Shown here: piece after piece, positions 10,791-23,373 of the stretch
How positions within the stretch are numbered: the first letter of the stretch is position 1
Layout of the letters: each line of letters opens with the position of its first letter
Origin: Mallotus nudiflorus
Taxonomy: Eukaryota > Streptophyta > Magnoliopsida > Malpighiales > Euphorbiaceae
Reading direction: 5' to 3'
DNA: 64,000 bases
Assembly (NCBI GenBank): GCA_947683625.1
Contig: CANTUR010000285.1
Coordinates: 2,043,501-2,107,500 of the forward strand
Position numbers and translations under genes: made by a program
The notes under the pieces: generated by a model
What the model was told of the DNA's origin: nothing
Databases searched by the model: none
The model's input: the letters and a program-made list of their open reading frames with translations, nothing else

Positions 10791-12208
10791 GTTCCAGAAA
10801 CCAATTATCAATTATCATTTTGTTCTTGTTTTTGTTTTCTTTTTTATATTAATGGACATAATGGGAGAAACCTTACCTATGGAGTGAACACCAAATAGAA
10901 TCTATGGAGGCTTCCTATTGAAAGCTGTGGATTGAATCTAGTAGTTTCATTTAGTTTTAGGATTTTTATTTATTTTGCTTCATTTTTGTATTTTATTTGT
11001 TGATCGTTTATTTTGTATTTTATTTGGCTTTTGGGTTTGTATTAATTATTTTAATTTTTCACGAAAAGATTGTAATAGTCTTAATAGTGAAAAAATAATA
11101 AAATATTTATTTTTTTTTATCTTTTTAAAATTAATTAATAAATTAGATTCAATTCAGTAAATTCTAATTAAAATTAATGGTGTCAATAAATTAAATTAGG
11201 TTGCCAGTAAATTAAATTAGGTTAAGGAACACATTAAGTTAGGTTTTTTTTTTTTTGTTATTTGTGATTGTTTTAGGCGTTTATTTTTCTTTCCCCATCA
11301 TTTAGGGCTCATTTACCTCAATTTTTGGATTAACTTATAAAATTGGTCCATTAAAATAAATTTAGGTTTAATTAACTTTAAAATGAATCTTATGCCCATT
11401 TAGATTAATATAAACATAGGCCTACCTTAAAATTAAAGCTCATTTAAAATAGGCCCATTAAAATAAATTTAGGTTTAATTAACTTTAAAATGAATCTTAG
11501 GCTCATTTAGATTAATATAAATATAGGCCTGCCTTAAAATTAAAATGAATATAGAATCAGCCCACTAAATTAGCCCATTTTGAAATTTTTAGACTTATAA
11601 TCACTTTAAGAATTAAAAGAAATGTAAAACTAGACTCACTAATTTAATTTAATCCAATTCATTTCTCATAAAATATGTAGACTTAGGCTCACTTTCTTTT
11701 AGAAATAAAATTAGTAGATTTAGGCTCATTAATTAATTTAAAAATGTAGGCACACATTTAGTTCCAAACTCATTTTGTAAATAAAATATGTAGACTTAAC
11801 TCACTTAAATAAAATCAATATAGATTATACTAATTTAGGGACATTTCACTTTGAATGAATGCAATTTTATGTGCTTTCCATGAGACTAGTTGCCTTTGAG
11901 TGATATGAAATAAGGGTTTAAAATGAAATTGCATGTAAAAGAGAGTAAGATAATAATTGATAACTAATTCTAAACAAATACGAGACTAAAAAAAGTTAGT
12001 ATTTTGTACTTAGAATCATCTTGGTGTATGCTAACTCCCTTTTAAGGAATCAAGTTACCAATTTCGAAAGTTGTTCCAATTATTATCTTGGGTGATGACT
12101 CATTATCTCCACTCTATGTCTTTGTAATATGGTTAGTGTGTTTCTTAGAGTCTTAAACTCAAACAGTGTCATGGTTGCTAAAATTTTGGATGCACATTAA
12201 ACACTAAC
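10791..12208 (+). mobile_element. Decayed LTR fragment related to LTR J
   Basis: From about 11,160 the sequence shares long stretches, in the same order, with 14,340-15,326: the aggcccattaa-type repeats, then cgagactaaaa-aagttagtat, then gtgatgactca-tctccac, then the terminal attgctaaaat-ttgga. The end corresponding to LTR J's ctaca terminus is at about 12,208. It is more decayed than LTR J. The left boundary with the Tat LTR is unclear. Confidence 0.6.
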
Positions 12209-13327
12209 AAAAAGTATATATTTATAATTGAATTATTTATTTATGTTAAATAAAAATAATTGAATAATTAAGTTCATATAATAGTTAGAAATGAATAAAT
12301 AAGTAATCCTAAAACTACATACTTTCAGTGAAATTGAGTGGATTTAGGCACATAGTAATTTCATATTATATAAAAAAAATTATTAAGTAAAAGCAATAAA
12401 TAATATTAGGTAAATAAATAAAATTTGTTTAGTAAAATAGGTAAATAAATATGTAAAATTGAATTTTAAATAAATAATAGTATTAAATGAATATAATTCT
12501 ATAATTAAGTTAATATTTAATAAATAAGTAACCCTAAAACTATGTTCTTTTATAATTTCATTGTCATACTATGTAATTTTATAGGGATAGTGCATAATTT
12601 TAGTTAGATATAACTATTGTTATTTTTGTAAATGTTGAGTCAAACTGTAAGTTTCTAACTAATATTTTTGTAAATGTTGAGTTGAGCCTTAAGGTTTTAG
12701 CAAATAGTAATTTAATATTAAAAATGAATATTATTAAGTATAATGGGTAAATAATAAAAATTGTTGTGTGTCAAATGCAATGCAAAACCGCAAGTATATA
12801 GGTCGTGACAATTAATATAATGATGAGAAGAGTATCATTCCCATAAAAATTGCCAATTAATCACCTATTAGTTCTAGTTTGTCTTATTTAAAGCTTCCAA
12901 ATTAATTTGAATAAAAGTAATGAATAAAACTAAATAACAAGAAAACTAACAATTACTAACTAAACAATGGATAAAGGAAGATCAAATTGAGAACAATGTT
13001 GTTAGGAATTTGAGCACCACATCATCATTAATTTAATCAATAAATCCATTTAAATTACTTGCAAATATTAGGTTTTCATAAATCATTGAACACTCTCTCT
13101 CAAGTAATGTTCAACTCAATATGCATGAATTAATTGAAGTTCAAAGCCATGTCTTAACTCTTATCATCACCATGGAAATAAGTCAACATCAAACACACAA
13201 GACATTAAGTAAACCAAATAAGAATTGAATAAAGTCAAGCTCTCTTAAGTCATCAACCCATTCAACTTGTGTTTATGGATCTACTAAGGTTACCATCTCT
13301 CAATGTATAACCTTAGACAAGAGTTAT
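12209..13327. other. AT-rich non-coding sequence with Athila-type LTR words
   Basis: No coding frame is seen. From about 12,770 the phrase aaaaccgcaagtatataggt and a following attcccat..aattgcc segment resemble the conserved part of Athila-type LTRs. This is recognition by memory and not tested. The left 560 bp hold nothing I can identify. Confidence 0.35.
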
Positions 13328-15326
13328 TGTAAGCACCCAATTTCGGGATGCAATTGTGCACAATTGCGACATAATCCCCTATGATAAAATTTATTCAAAA
13401 ATTGAATTTGGTTGTCGATTTTCTAGACTTTAAGGACTAAATTGCAATGCTTTTTAGGATTTGATTGTAAGGAAGTCAATTTTTCAGTAGTCTTTTGGTA
13501 ATTAAAAGTAAAAAAAATAAGGTTGGCATTTAATGTCGATCGACATTACACAATTTCGACTCGTAAAATCCTTTTTTTTTAATTTTTCGCATATTTTTTA
13601 TTGATTTTTTCAATGTTTTGATTGGTTGAAAATTCAATTTAATCTTTATTATTATCTGATAAGGTTTTTAAACACGTAAATTTTTGAAATAAAAAATAAA
13701 CGGTATCATCAGATAAGTCTGTTCCTCTAAAGGAGGAAGTCAGTACGCAGGCAGACTCTGCATAAAAGTAGAGTTTGCATGCATGTGTGAGGGACCTTTT
13801 TTGAGGAGGGGGTCTTTTTTTACATAGAGAGAGGGCGAGACCGGGAGACACACACAGACTAAAAAAGACGAGAGAAGAAAAAAGAGAGCCTGTGAAAGAG
13901 AGAAGAGAATTATGCAATTAAATCTCAATCCAGAATCAAATCAACAACTAAGTCAATTTCAACAGTGAAAATCCAAGTCTAAGAGGCTATCTCAAAGCAT
14001 ATGCACAACATTCCCTTTTTTTCTTCTCTTCTCTTTTTATGATTTTTTTATTTTATTTCGTTATTGTTTTCTTGTCCAATTTCATTACTAATCTATTTTT
14101 TTGTGTTTTTTTTGTTTTGACGCTCGATTGTAGATTGAGGAGGATACTGCTTGTGTTTAAATGAATAGAAGATCCATAGAATGCCATGGAATAATTTGTA
14201 CTGTTTTCCAGTAGATATTAGGGTTTTAATTTTCATTTTACCTTTATGTGTTCTATGTAATTTTTTATGGGTGTATAATTGTTTAATTTTAATTTTTTGT
14301 ACTTAGTTTATAATAGCCCCTGTAGTGGGAATAGTAAAAGATTTAATTTTCTGCATTTAAAATCAATTAGTAATTAGGTTCAATTGGGTAAAAGTTAATT
14401 AAAATTAATGGTGGCTTTAGTTAATTAGGGTTTGTATGTAATTAAATTAGGTTTTTCAGAAATCATATGTGAATGTGTTTTAATTTAATTTTGCTATGTT
14501 TTTTTTTAATTTTTTTTTAATGTTTTTGGGCCCCAAAACCACGTTTAGGTTTAATCCACTTAATAAATAGGCTTAAAAATGATTTAGGACTTTAAATAAT
14601 TAAAATAAATTTAGGCCCATTAGGTTAATTAGATGTTAGGCCCACTTAATTAATTAAAAATTTATTTAGACTTAGCTCAGCCCACTTAAATTCATTTATT
14701 TTAAAATAAATAGACCTAGGCCCACATTTCATTTAAAATAAAACAAAGTTAGACTTAGACCCGCTAATTTAATTTTCCTTTAAAATTGAATAGACTTAAG
14801 CCCATATCTTAGACAGATTAAAATAAATAGATCTAGGCTCACTAATTAATAAAAATATAGGCTCACCTTTAGTCCATTTTCACTTGTAAATGAAATATGT
14901 AGATTTAGCTAACTTTTAAAATAAAATTAACATAGTTTAGACATAGGGACATCGCTTTTTTTTATGCATTTTTTTACTTATAATTTTATTGACTTGTTGC
15001 CTCGGTTAGATGGATGTTAATTAGGGTTTAATAAAATTTCATGTAATTAAAGGATGAAATAATCATTTATAAAATTATTCTAAATGAGCACGAGACTAAA
15101 AGAAGTTAGTATTCAATATCTAGAATCTCCTAGTTGTGGTACTAGCTTTTTTTTAGGGAATTGAGTACCACCTTTTCGATTTGTCCCAGTTATTAACCTG
15201 GGTGGTGACTCCTCATCTCCACGCCATGTCTTTATGACAGTGGTTAGTGTGTTGTCTAAGGCCCTGAGCCTAAATAGTGTTGCGATTGCTAAAATCTTGG
15301 ACACGCGCTAAACCCCACCGTCTACA
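13328..15326 (+). mobile_element. LTR J (5' LTR of gypsy element), 1,999 bp
   Basis: Starts TGTAAGCACCC and ends CCGTCTACA. It is followed directly by tggcaactccactaggg (15,328), which has the position and TGG start of a primer-binding site, and then by a gag region on plus. The size matches solo LTR I (2,012 bp), which has a related start and end. Its interior holds a polypurine block at 13,800-13,900 and repeated aggccca..ttaaa words. Confidence 0.75.
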
Positions 15327-16339
15327 GTGGCAACTCCACTAGGGATAAAAGATACTAATTCTACTTGTGTTTTTTAGAATTATTTTATCAATTATTATTT
15401 TATTCTTGCATTCAATCTGCATGTCCCTACTAAACTGATGGCGTTGGTTTATGATTCCATGATTCCATTAACTTCATGGAGATGTAGATTGGCTAACCAT
15501 CACTTTTAGCCTTAACTCAGTTTAAGAGAGATTACTGGGCTTATCTAACCAGAGTCTGTGACCTAAGTCCTTAAGGGGGGTAATCTTCTCTCGAGTTGGT
15601 AAAGGATGTTGGGCCCCTCTGACCTTGGCCTATAACTCAAAGTCCATAAAGGAGAGCATCTTGCTAAGGGAGCCTTAACTTTTCATCGGACCCTAACCAC
15701 ATATAATGGCCTAGTTACTTCCCCTAGGATTTTTTTTACCTAAAGTGCTTGTTTGTTTAAATTCCATAAGGTATTTCTATTTATAAAAGTCCAGGCCTAT
15801 ACCTTTGAAGCTTATTCAGGCTAGTAAGGTTTAGGCTAGACCTTTATATTTAGAAATGTTGTTCCTGTGCCTTTTGTTTTAAAGAGAGCTTTGGTATGCG
15901 CATCGGCTCTTAATATCCCATGTTGATATGAAGGCCAAGACCAAAAATCCTAGGAAAAGAAACTCGCCATTGAACACGTGTGTGGGAGGAATAAGGTTAG
16001 AAGGCTTATGCTTGTATGTTGCCTGTTGATTGCTTCTTGATACTTACTACTTGCTAAGTGCTTGCTTGTTATTTATCGCATAAACACATGCATCATTCAT
16101 ACATGTATACATACGGTCCATGCATCATACTAACACCTTGTTGTGCAACCATCATAGATTCATCTGGGTCTTCTCTTGTTTGGGGATGAAGAGGTGGCAG
16201 ATTGACTAGAGTTAATTTAAGTCTGAAGTCCTTAGCTCAAGGCATTCTTCACATATTGGAGAGACTAAAGGGGAGTCCAATCAATCCACTATTCCTAGAA
16301 GTTGAACCAACTCAGACTGAAATGGAGTAACAAATAGAG
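15327..16339 (+). other. Untranslated leader of element J
   Basis: Between the putative primer-binding site and gag, about 1 kb has no open frame. It is the expected 5' leader of a long-LTR gypsy element. I see no further signal in it. Confidence 0.5.
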
Positions 16340-18462
16340 ATGTGGACCTTAGAGGACATTAAGGGAGCTTTAATGGATGACATAAGAGCTATGATGCAAG
16401 ATAAACTAAGAAAGGCTTTGGCCAAACTTATGCAACCTGTTGTTGAACAACCATCTATTGTTGTTATTGAACAACCACCTATTGCTACTATTGAACATCC
16501 ACCTATTGTAGGAGCTCCATTTGTTACTGTAGCTCCTCCACCTATTGCTAACAATGCTGGGGGGCACCCTGCTGCTAGAAATGTGCCTACTGCTAGAAAT
16601 ATGAGACTGGAAGATGTTGAAAACTACATGGTAGAAAAGGTAAAGAAAGAATCACTTAAATTAGTTCAAGACTTTAAGTCCAAGCAGATGCAAGCATTGA
16701 CTCAGAAAATGTCTAAGATGGAAGAGCTGATTAGAGGACAAGGAATGGGATATTCTTTTGACTTTGATGACATGCTGCAAATAGAAGGAGATAAGCTGCC
16801 TGAAAAATTCAAAATGCCTCAACTGCAGAAGTTTGATGGGAGAAGAGATCCAAGGATTCATTTGAGTCAATACACTACAACTATGAGCACTACAAAAGCA
16901 CCTCTGGTGGTAGTCACTAGGTTGTTTATGCTATCTCTGGAAGGAATGGCTGTGAACTGGTGCCATGGGTTAGAAAAGACTATTAGAGCTGACTGGAAAG
17001 AACTGTGTAAGGTTTTTTTGAAATGATATGATTACAATACTAGGTCGGAGGTATCCATCAGGGATCTAGAGTTAACAAAATAGAAAATCAAATGAGTCTT
17101 TTTCTGATTTCTTAACTCATTTCATGAATAAAGCAGGGATGATGAAAAACAAGCTTACTGAGAAAGATCAAGTTAGAATGATAGTTCATAATGTGTCATC
17201 TAATTTGGTCGAGAGGCTACAGATGATGAATCCTAAAACCTTTATGGATTTGTATGATGATGGGTTATAAGCTGATGAAATTAAGAGTGAGAAAAAGAAA
17301 AATGCTAGAGGCACAGTAACCCGAAATTACTCAACTGGGGGCACACAATAGGGAGCACTAACCGGATTATGGAGTTGTATGGAGTTGCATGGAGTTCAAT
17401 AACCCCGAAACCAACCACTCTCCAAAGTCCTAGAGAGGCTAATCAAAAAGGCATACTCCGACCCTTAACCTTTTCTAAGCCACCAAACCCAAATCTCCCT
17501 AGTTTTGACCCTAATAGTTATTGTAAATTCCACCAAGCTGCTAGCCATCCCATAGATAATTGTATCCGCCTAAAACATAAGATCCAAAACCTGATAGACT
17601 TTGAAAAAAGCATCGACCCTAAGAAATCCAATTCCGACCCAAACACCAGAAACAACCCTTTCCCAGATTATCAAAATGTTCCACCACCAGCCACTATGAT
17701 GATCAACTCAAGATTTAGTGAAGAAGAAGTGCTAAACTCCTTTAAGAATCTAAACTCTGCAAACATTGAAAAATCTCCTGAGGCCCCTAGAAGAGTGGAG
17801 GATTTACTAGGAGAACCTTCGGGAAAATTTGATTACAGAGTATTCTACTCGAAACCACCCTATACTGATATCCCTATTGAATCAATTAAGCCCTCAGGTT
17901 AGGGAGATGAGTTTGATGATAAGCCAATAAAAAAAGAGCCTGAAATTCCTGAGCAGCCGCCAAGAGGAGTTGAAGATCTGTTGGGACAACCTTTAGGGTG
18001 GGGTGATGAATTTGAGGATAAGCCTTTGGCTCCTAAACAATCTTAAGAAGGAGTTGAAGACTTATTGAATCAACACTTAGGCAAGCTCAATATGGAAGAT
18101 TTGAAAGGGAAGGAAACATGCACAATGGAAGTGTGGAAAGATAGGAAAAGAGATCGAATCATTGGAGTTATTGACATATGGTATGACTTTGATAAAGAAA
18201 GCCTAGGCGATTTCGATGTCTGGAGTAATGATCCTCAAGTGAATCATGTCACTAGAAGTGGGAAGAATTATAAAGCAGCAGAAAAGAAAATAGAAAGTGT
18301 AATAAAAAAAGAAGAAACAGAAGATGTAGAGATAGAAGAAGAATAGAAATAGGATTTGATTTTGGAACAACTGAAGAAGGCTAAGGAAAATTTCAACATT
18401 TGGGAATTACTGATGAATTCAGGCAGCCATAGAAGAGCTCTTGTCAAAGCTCTATCGTAGAT
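16340..18462 (+). pseudogene. gag: gag of gypsy element J, interrupted
   Basis: An open segment (16,340-17,026) has a proline/valine-rich N-terminal part, then KLPEKFKMPQLQKFDGRRDP and LEGMAVNWCHGL, the gag capsid motif of plant gypsy elements. After several stops, 17,369-17,902 carries a zinc-knuckle-like YCKFHQAASHPIDNC followed by LKHKIQNLID, typical of Tat/Ogre-like gag. Further down, three imperfect VEDLLG repeats occur (17,799; about 17,970; about 18,053). The tail with ENFNIWELL and RALVKALS matches the spacer before protease. Homology stops at about 18,462, where a different gag begins. PR-RT-IN of this element are missing. Confidence 0.75.
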
Positions 18463-19002
18463 GCAACCTGTATATCAATAAGGTATGTCTGACTGAGAGG
18501 CAACCTTATTTTATGCCAGAGTCGGCAAGATATCATTCGATAGGACTATAAATCCTTTGGATTTCCTACATGCTATAAAGATGAAGACTCATATTGCTCA
18601 TACTGAAAACTAGAGGATTATGATCGTCGAGTTGTCTGTTGAGGGGCCAGCTCTAGATTGGTTTGTATAGGTCATCCAACTGCACATGACGGCTCTCACC
18701 TGGGCTCAATTTCAAGAGATATTCATAAGGCATTTTTTCCCAAAGCCTATGTGAATAAGCTATAGACTCCTTCTAATGGGTATTACCAGAGGTGATAGGT
18801 TGGTAAAGGAGTAAACTAGAGAGTTCCTCATATTAGTTTAGTATACAGAGGATCTGATGAAAGATTATTACTTCACAATTACTACATATGTCACTAAACT
18901 GGGTTCTACGTTCATTGGGATGCCTATTGTAGGCCTAAATCTTAAGTTTGTGATATAGTTGGCCAAGGAAATAGAGCTCTGATTAGTCAGGCAGAGAGTT
19001 AT
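18463..19002 (+). pseudogene. gag: gag of element T, first part
   Basis: The sequence is parallel to 25,910-26,390 in element A, starting at the shared caacctg..tatcaataagg words. Decoded pieces include FYARVGKISFDRT, NPLDFLHAI and VEGPALDWFV, the gag capsid core of chromoviruses, with stops at several Gln/Trp positions. It is cut at 19,002 by insertion of element A right after RQRVI; the frame resumes at 26,632. Confidence 0.75.
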
Positions 19003-19278
19003 TGTAATAACCCGATGTTTTTAAAATTTTTTTTACTGTATCGTGATATGTAGTATTAATAATTTTAATATATATATTTGACTATCTAATTATTTTTTTA
19101 ATAATTAATGTTATTTTTAAATTATTCTAAGTTTTCTATGTAAAATTTTCCCAAAACCTATATTTTTAGGAAAATAATACCTAAATAATAATTTATTTAT
19201 TAATGTTAGTTTATTTTATTAAATTGCATGGTTTCATGCATAATTAAAAATTTGAATATTAATATATACATATACATG

Positions 19279-19285
<7 letters not shown>

Positions 19286-19323
<38 letters not shown>
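19286..19323. repeat. (TA)n microsatellite
   Basis: An uninterrupted alternating TA tract inside LTR A, prone to length change. Confidence 0.9.
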
Positions 19324-19326
<3 letters not shown>

Positions 19327-22300
19327 AAACAAAGAAAAATTACAACTTTTGCCCCTCCCTTATCTTCCTCACTCCTGACGCCCTTCACCGCCTCTCTTCA
19401 CTCCGCAACTCCAATCACAAGTCGTCGGTGTGCCTCCTAATGTGCTGCCTCCCTCTCCAGCTGCTCTGCCACCTCCCACCATCTTCTCTGGCAGCGTACC
19501 ACACTGGTTTGGCTGGAAACCCGAGAGATTTCTTCTCCTTCGTTCAACCACTTTTCCGATCAACAAATCCAATGATTCTAGTGCAGTTGAGCTCCTTGAA
19601 CTCCATAGAAGCCGATTCCAAGCTTTCTTTAGCTTGAAAATTCGATTTCGTAAGGATTTGAGCTTGATTTCAATTTCGGCCACTTTAGTTTCTTGATTTT
19701 TTTGAACTTTGATCTTAAAAATTCAAGATAAATTCCTTCACAAAAGTTGCTTCTCTTAGCTCAATATACACTTTGGAATTTTTTTGGAATTTTTGGAATT
19801 TATTTTGATTTTTGTGATTTTTTATTATTTTATTAATATTTTCTAATTTTCATAAATTAATTAAATAAATTGTAGAATTATGATTTTTTGTGTTTATAGT
19901 GGTTGAAATTAATTTTAGAATTAAATTTATAATTTTTTTTATTTTTGTGTAATTAATATAATTTTATTTAGTTTATGTGAATTTTGGAAATTTAGGTTAA
20001 ATGTGTCTTTTTTTAAGATTAATTGGTTAATTGCGTATAATTATTGATTTTATTGAATTATATGTTGAGAAAATAATTTTTGAGAAATTATATAATTTTT
20101 AGTGAATTTTTGAGTAATTATAATATATTATTTCAATTTTTATATATTACGGGTACTTTGGTAATTTGGCAGTAATTTTAGTTAAATACTAAGTTAAATT
20201 GGTTTTAATAGTTATTTGAGGTATAAAAATGATTTTTACAAATTATTTAGTATTTTTAATTAATTAAAATGATTTTTTTGAAATTTATTTTCAAATTATA
20301 TATAATATACTATTTTTGTAAACAAAATGGATTTTTAGTAATTTTTAATATGTTTTTGGGCTAATTAAGTAATTTGGATTTATTAAATGAATTTCTGTTA
20401 ATATTTGTGAATGTATTGAGAATTATTGATTTTTAATAATATAATATTAATATTAGGGTTTTTAACTAAAAATCGGTAAAATAATTATTTTTAGTGTTTA
20501 AATATCTACATTGCTATATTTTGGTATGTAAAGGGTATTTTTGGTATTTTTGAAATTTTTATGTATTCTGTGTATATCGTGAAAATTGTGAACCTCGGTT
20601 AGTGGAATTGTAGTTTGGGAATTCGACCGAGTGATGTGGATATTTGTATTCGAAGTTTGTTTTCTTGTATGACCGACTCTACTTTTTAAGTAGAGAGATG
20701 TCCATTTTATAGGGGAGGTTCTGCTGAATTTTTGGTAAAATTCTCATAAAACATGACATTCGGTCAAATTCCTATTCTTTGTCTGTGTCTAGAATTCTAG
20801 ATCGAGTTTCTAGAAATTAAGTGTAATATCCCGTGTTTTTAAATATTTTTACACTGTACCGGGATATGCAGTGTTAATGATTTTTTTGTATATATTACAA
20901 TATTTTCATGATTTGATATGTATTTAAAACCTATTTTAATTATTATGCATTGTTTACAGTGCTTTACGTAAAATTTTCCCGGGACTTGCATTTTCGGGGA
21001 AATTTTCTCGTAAATAATTTATTATTAATTATTTTAAATATATTTTTGGACTTGCATGAACTCATACGTATTTTTAAAATACTAAATAAAGCCTATGTGT
21101 GTAAATATTTATTTAATTAGGGTTTAATATATATTACCCTAATATTTTATTATTTATTTATTAATTTATTGTTATTTAATTATTTTTATTTATTATTATA
21201 TTTTAAAATATTAAATTTTATGTGTGTGGTGTATATTTAATGTGTGTAATTTAATATTATTTTATTATATAGTATAAAGTATATATATATACATATAATA
21301 TATCAAAAAACACAACTTTTAGAAAATTACCATTTTGCCCCCAACTATCTCCTTCTTCCCCGATCACCTTTCCTCGCCATTCCGGTCGCTACCGTCCCAT
21401 TCCCTTGGTGTGCCGTCCGGTGTGCCACCACCTTCTCCAGCCTTCCTCGCCGCCTGTAGTAGCGGATTCCAGCGTCTGGAGGTCGGTTTTGGCCGAAGAA
21501 GCCGAATTCCTCTTCACCGTCGATCACGATGATTCCGGTCACTAATTTTGACACCGCTGGTCTCTTTCTTCTCCTTGAGCACCGGTGAGTGTGATTCTAG
21601 CTTTGGTTTGAGCTTAAATGGTCTTGATTTGCTTAGGTTTCAATTTTTCAATTTCGGCCACATTAGGGTTTTTGATTTTTTTTGAGCTTTGAATTGATTG
21701 ACTCATGAAAAATATCTTCACAAATGTTGATCCTAGTAGCTTAATATACATGTATGAATTTTTTTAGAATTTTTGGAGATTGTTTGGATTTTTGGGTATT
21801 TTTGAATATTTTAATATTATTTTCTAATTTTCGGAAATTAATTATTTAAATTATGAAATTGTGTTTTATGGTTAAATTAGGTGTTGAAATGAATTATAGG
21901 AATTTATTTGGAATTTTTATGAATTTCTAAGTATTTATTTTGAATTATTTAAGTTTATGGAATTTTGGAAAATTAGGGTTAAATGTGTTTTTAATTGAAT
22001 TTAATTGGTAAATTGAGTTTAATTATTGATATTATTGATAAATATGTTGAGAAAATTAATTTTGGATAATTATACTATTTTTGGTGAATTTTTGAAGTAA
22101 TTTTAGTATATTTATATATATAGGGGTATTTTGGTAATTTTGCACAAAATTTGCTAAAAATGTAATTTAATTGGTTGTAATAGTTATTTAAGGTATAAAA
22201 ATAATTTCTATAAATTATTTGGTATTTTTAACTAATTAAAACCATTTTTCGTGAATTATTTTCAAATATATATATAATATACGGTTTTTCTAATAAAATG

Positions 22301-22510
22301 AGTTTTTATTGGTTTTTACTGTGTTTAAAGGTTAATTATGTAATTTTTACATATAAAATGAATTTCTATGTTATAAGGATATTTTTGGTATTATCAGAAT
22401 TGTTCTGTGATTGTGGACCCCGGTCGGTGGACTGTAGTTTGGAGTCCGATCGAGGGGTTGTGGATTTGTTGTTGTGCCTATTTTTCGAAGTGTATTTCTT
22501 TGCAGGGTTG

Positions 22511-22532
22511 TCTCTACTCTTTTGAGTAGAGA
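22511..22532 (+). promoter_or_regulatory. Conserved hairpin in LTR (9-bp stem, TTTT loop)
   Basis: tctctactc-tttt-gagtagaga is a perfect inverted repeat. The same structure is kept in LTR H (49,243-49,262) and, inverted, in C (32,290-32,309), G (51,533-51,552) and slightly imperfect in E (about 36,694-36,712). The sequence after it (gagatgtcc, then acaggggaggttctg) is also conserved. Function is unknown; an RNA-level element of the LTR transcript is possible. Confidence 0.6.
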
Positions 22533-23280
22533 GATGTCCATTTTACAGGGGAGGTTCTGCCTAATTTTCAGTGGAATTCTCGTAAAACATGATATCCGGT
22601 CGATCCCTAATCCTATTTTTGTAATTAATACTCTAGATCGAATTCTAGGATTTCTGTTAGGTTTATTCTAATGTCGGTTATTTATTATTTGTTTAGTTAC
22701 GCCGAGACCAAGGGCTAGTGGACCAAGCCAGTCGGACCCGTCTCGTGGAGCGCACTAGGGTGAGTTACTATACTATATATATATGCTTTAGGATGCATGA
22801 TTTAGAAAAATACGTTTTATTTTGATTAAAAATGCATAAATAATGTGATTTGTATTTAAGTATATTTTTAGTTTATTTTTGGTTTATTTTTGATATATAT
22901 TAAATTATATGCATGTTTTGTTAATAAATTATATTTAAAATATTTTTAAATATATTTCTAGTTTAATTTATGATTTGAGTGGATTTATTTGAGGTATATA
23001 TACTCGAAATATACCTGGTTTACTTTTGGTATATTTCTAGTATATATATGGTTTATGTTGATATTTTATTGAACTTCATGCATCATTTATTTTTGTGAAT
23101 GAATGTTTTATATTATTAATGATGAAGGATATCGATAGAACGTGCTTCCTAGTGGGCAGCACTAGGACCGAGTACGTACCGGTACGCCTATAGTTTTTAG
23201 GCTATATTACTAACCTATTTATGGATATTGATTGAATATGATTATGTGATATGTGAGATGTGATTTGGGGTGTGATTGCT

Positions 23281-23373
23281 GGAGCTCGGTTGACCAAGTG
23301 TCTCGGGGCCAATCACACTGGCAGTCAGACTGCTGGAGCTCGGTTGACTTAGTGTCTCGGGGCCAGTCTACTG
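23281..23373 (+). repeat. 54-bp direct repeat inside LTR
   Basis: ggagctcggttgac recurs at 23,281 and 23,335, each followed by agtgtctcggggcca. The same pair occurs in every LTR of this superfamily here: A, C, D, E, F, G, H and the T 3' LTR. It therefore predates their divergence. Confidence 0.85.
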
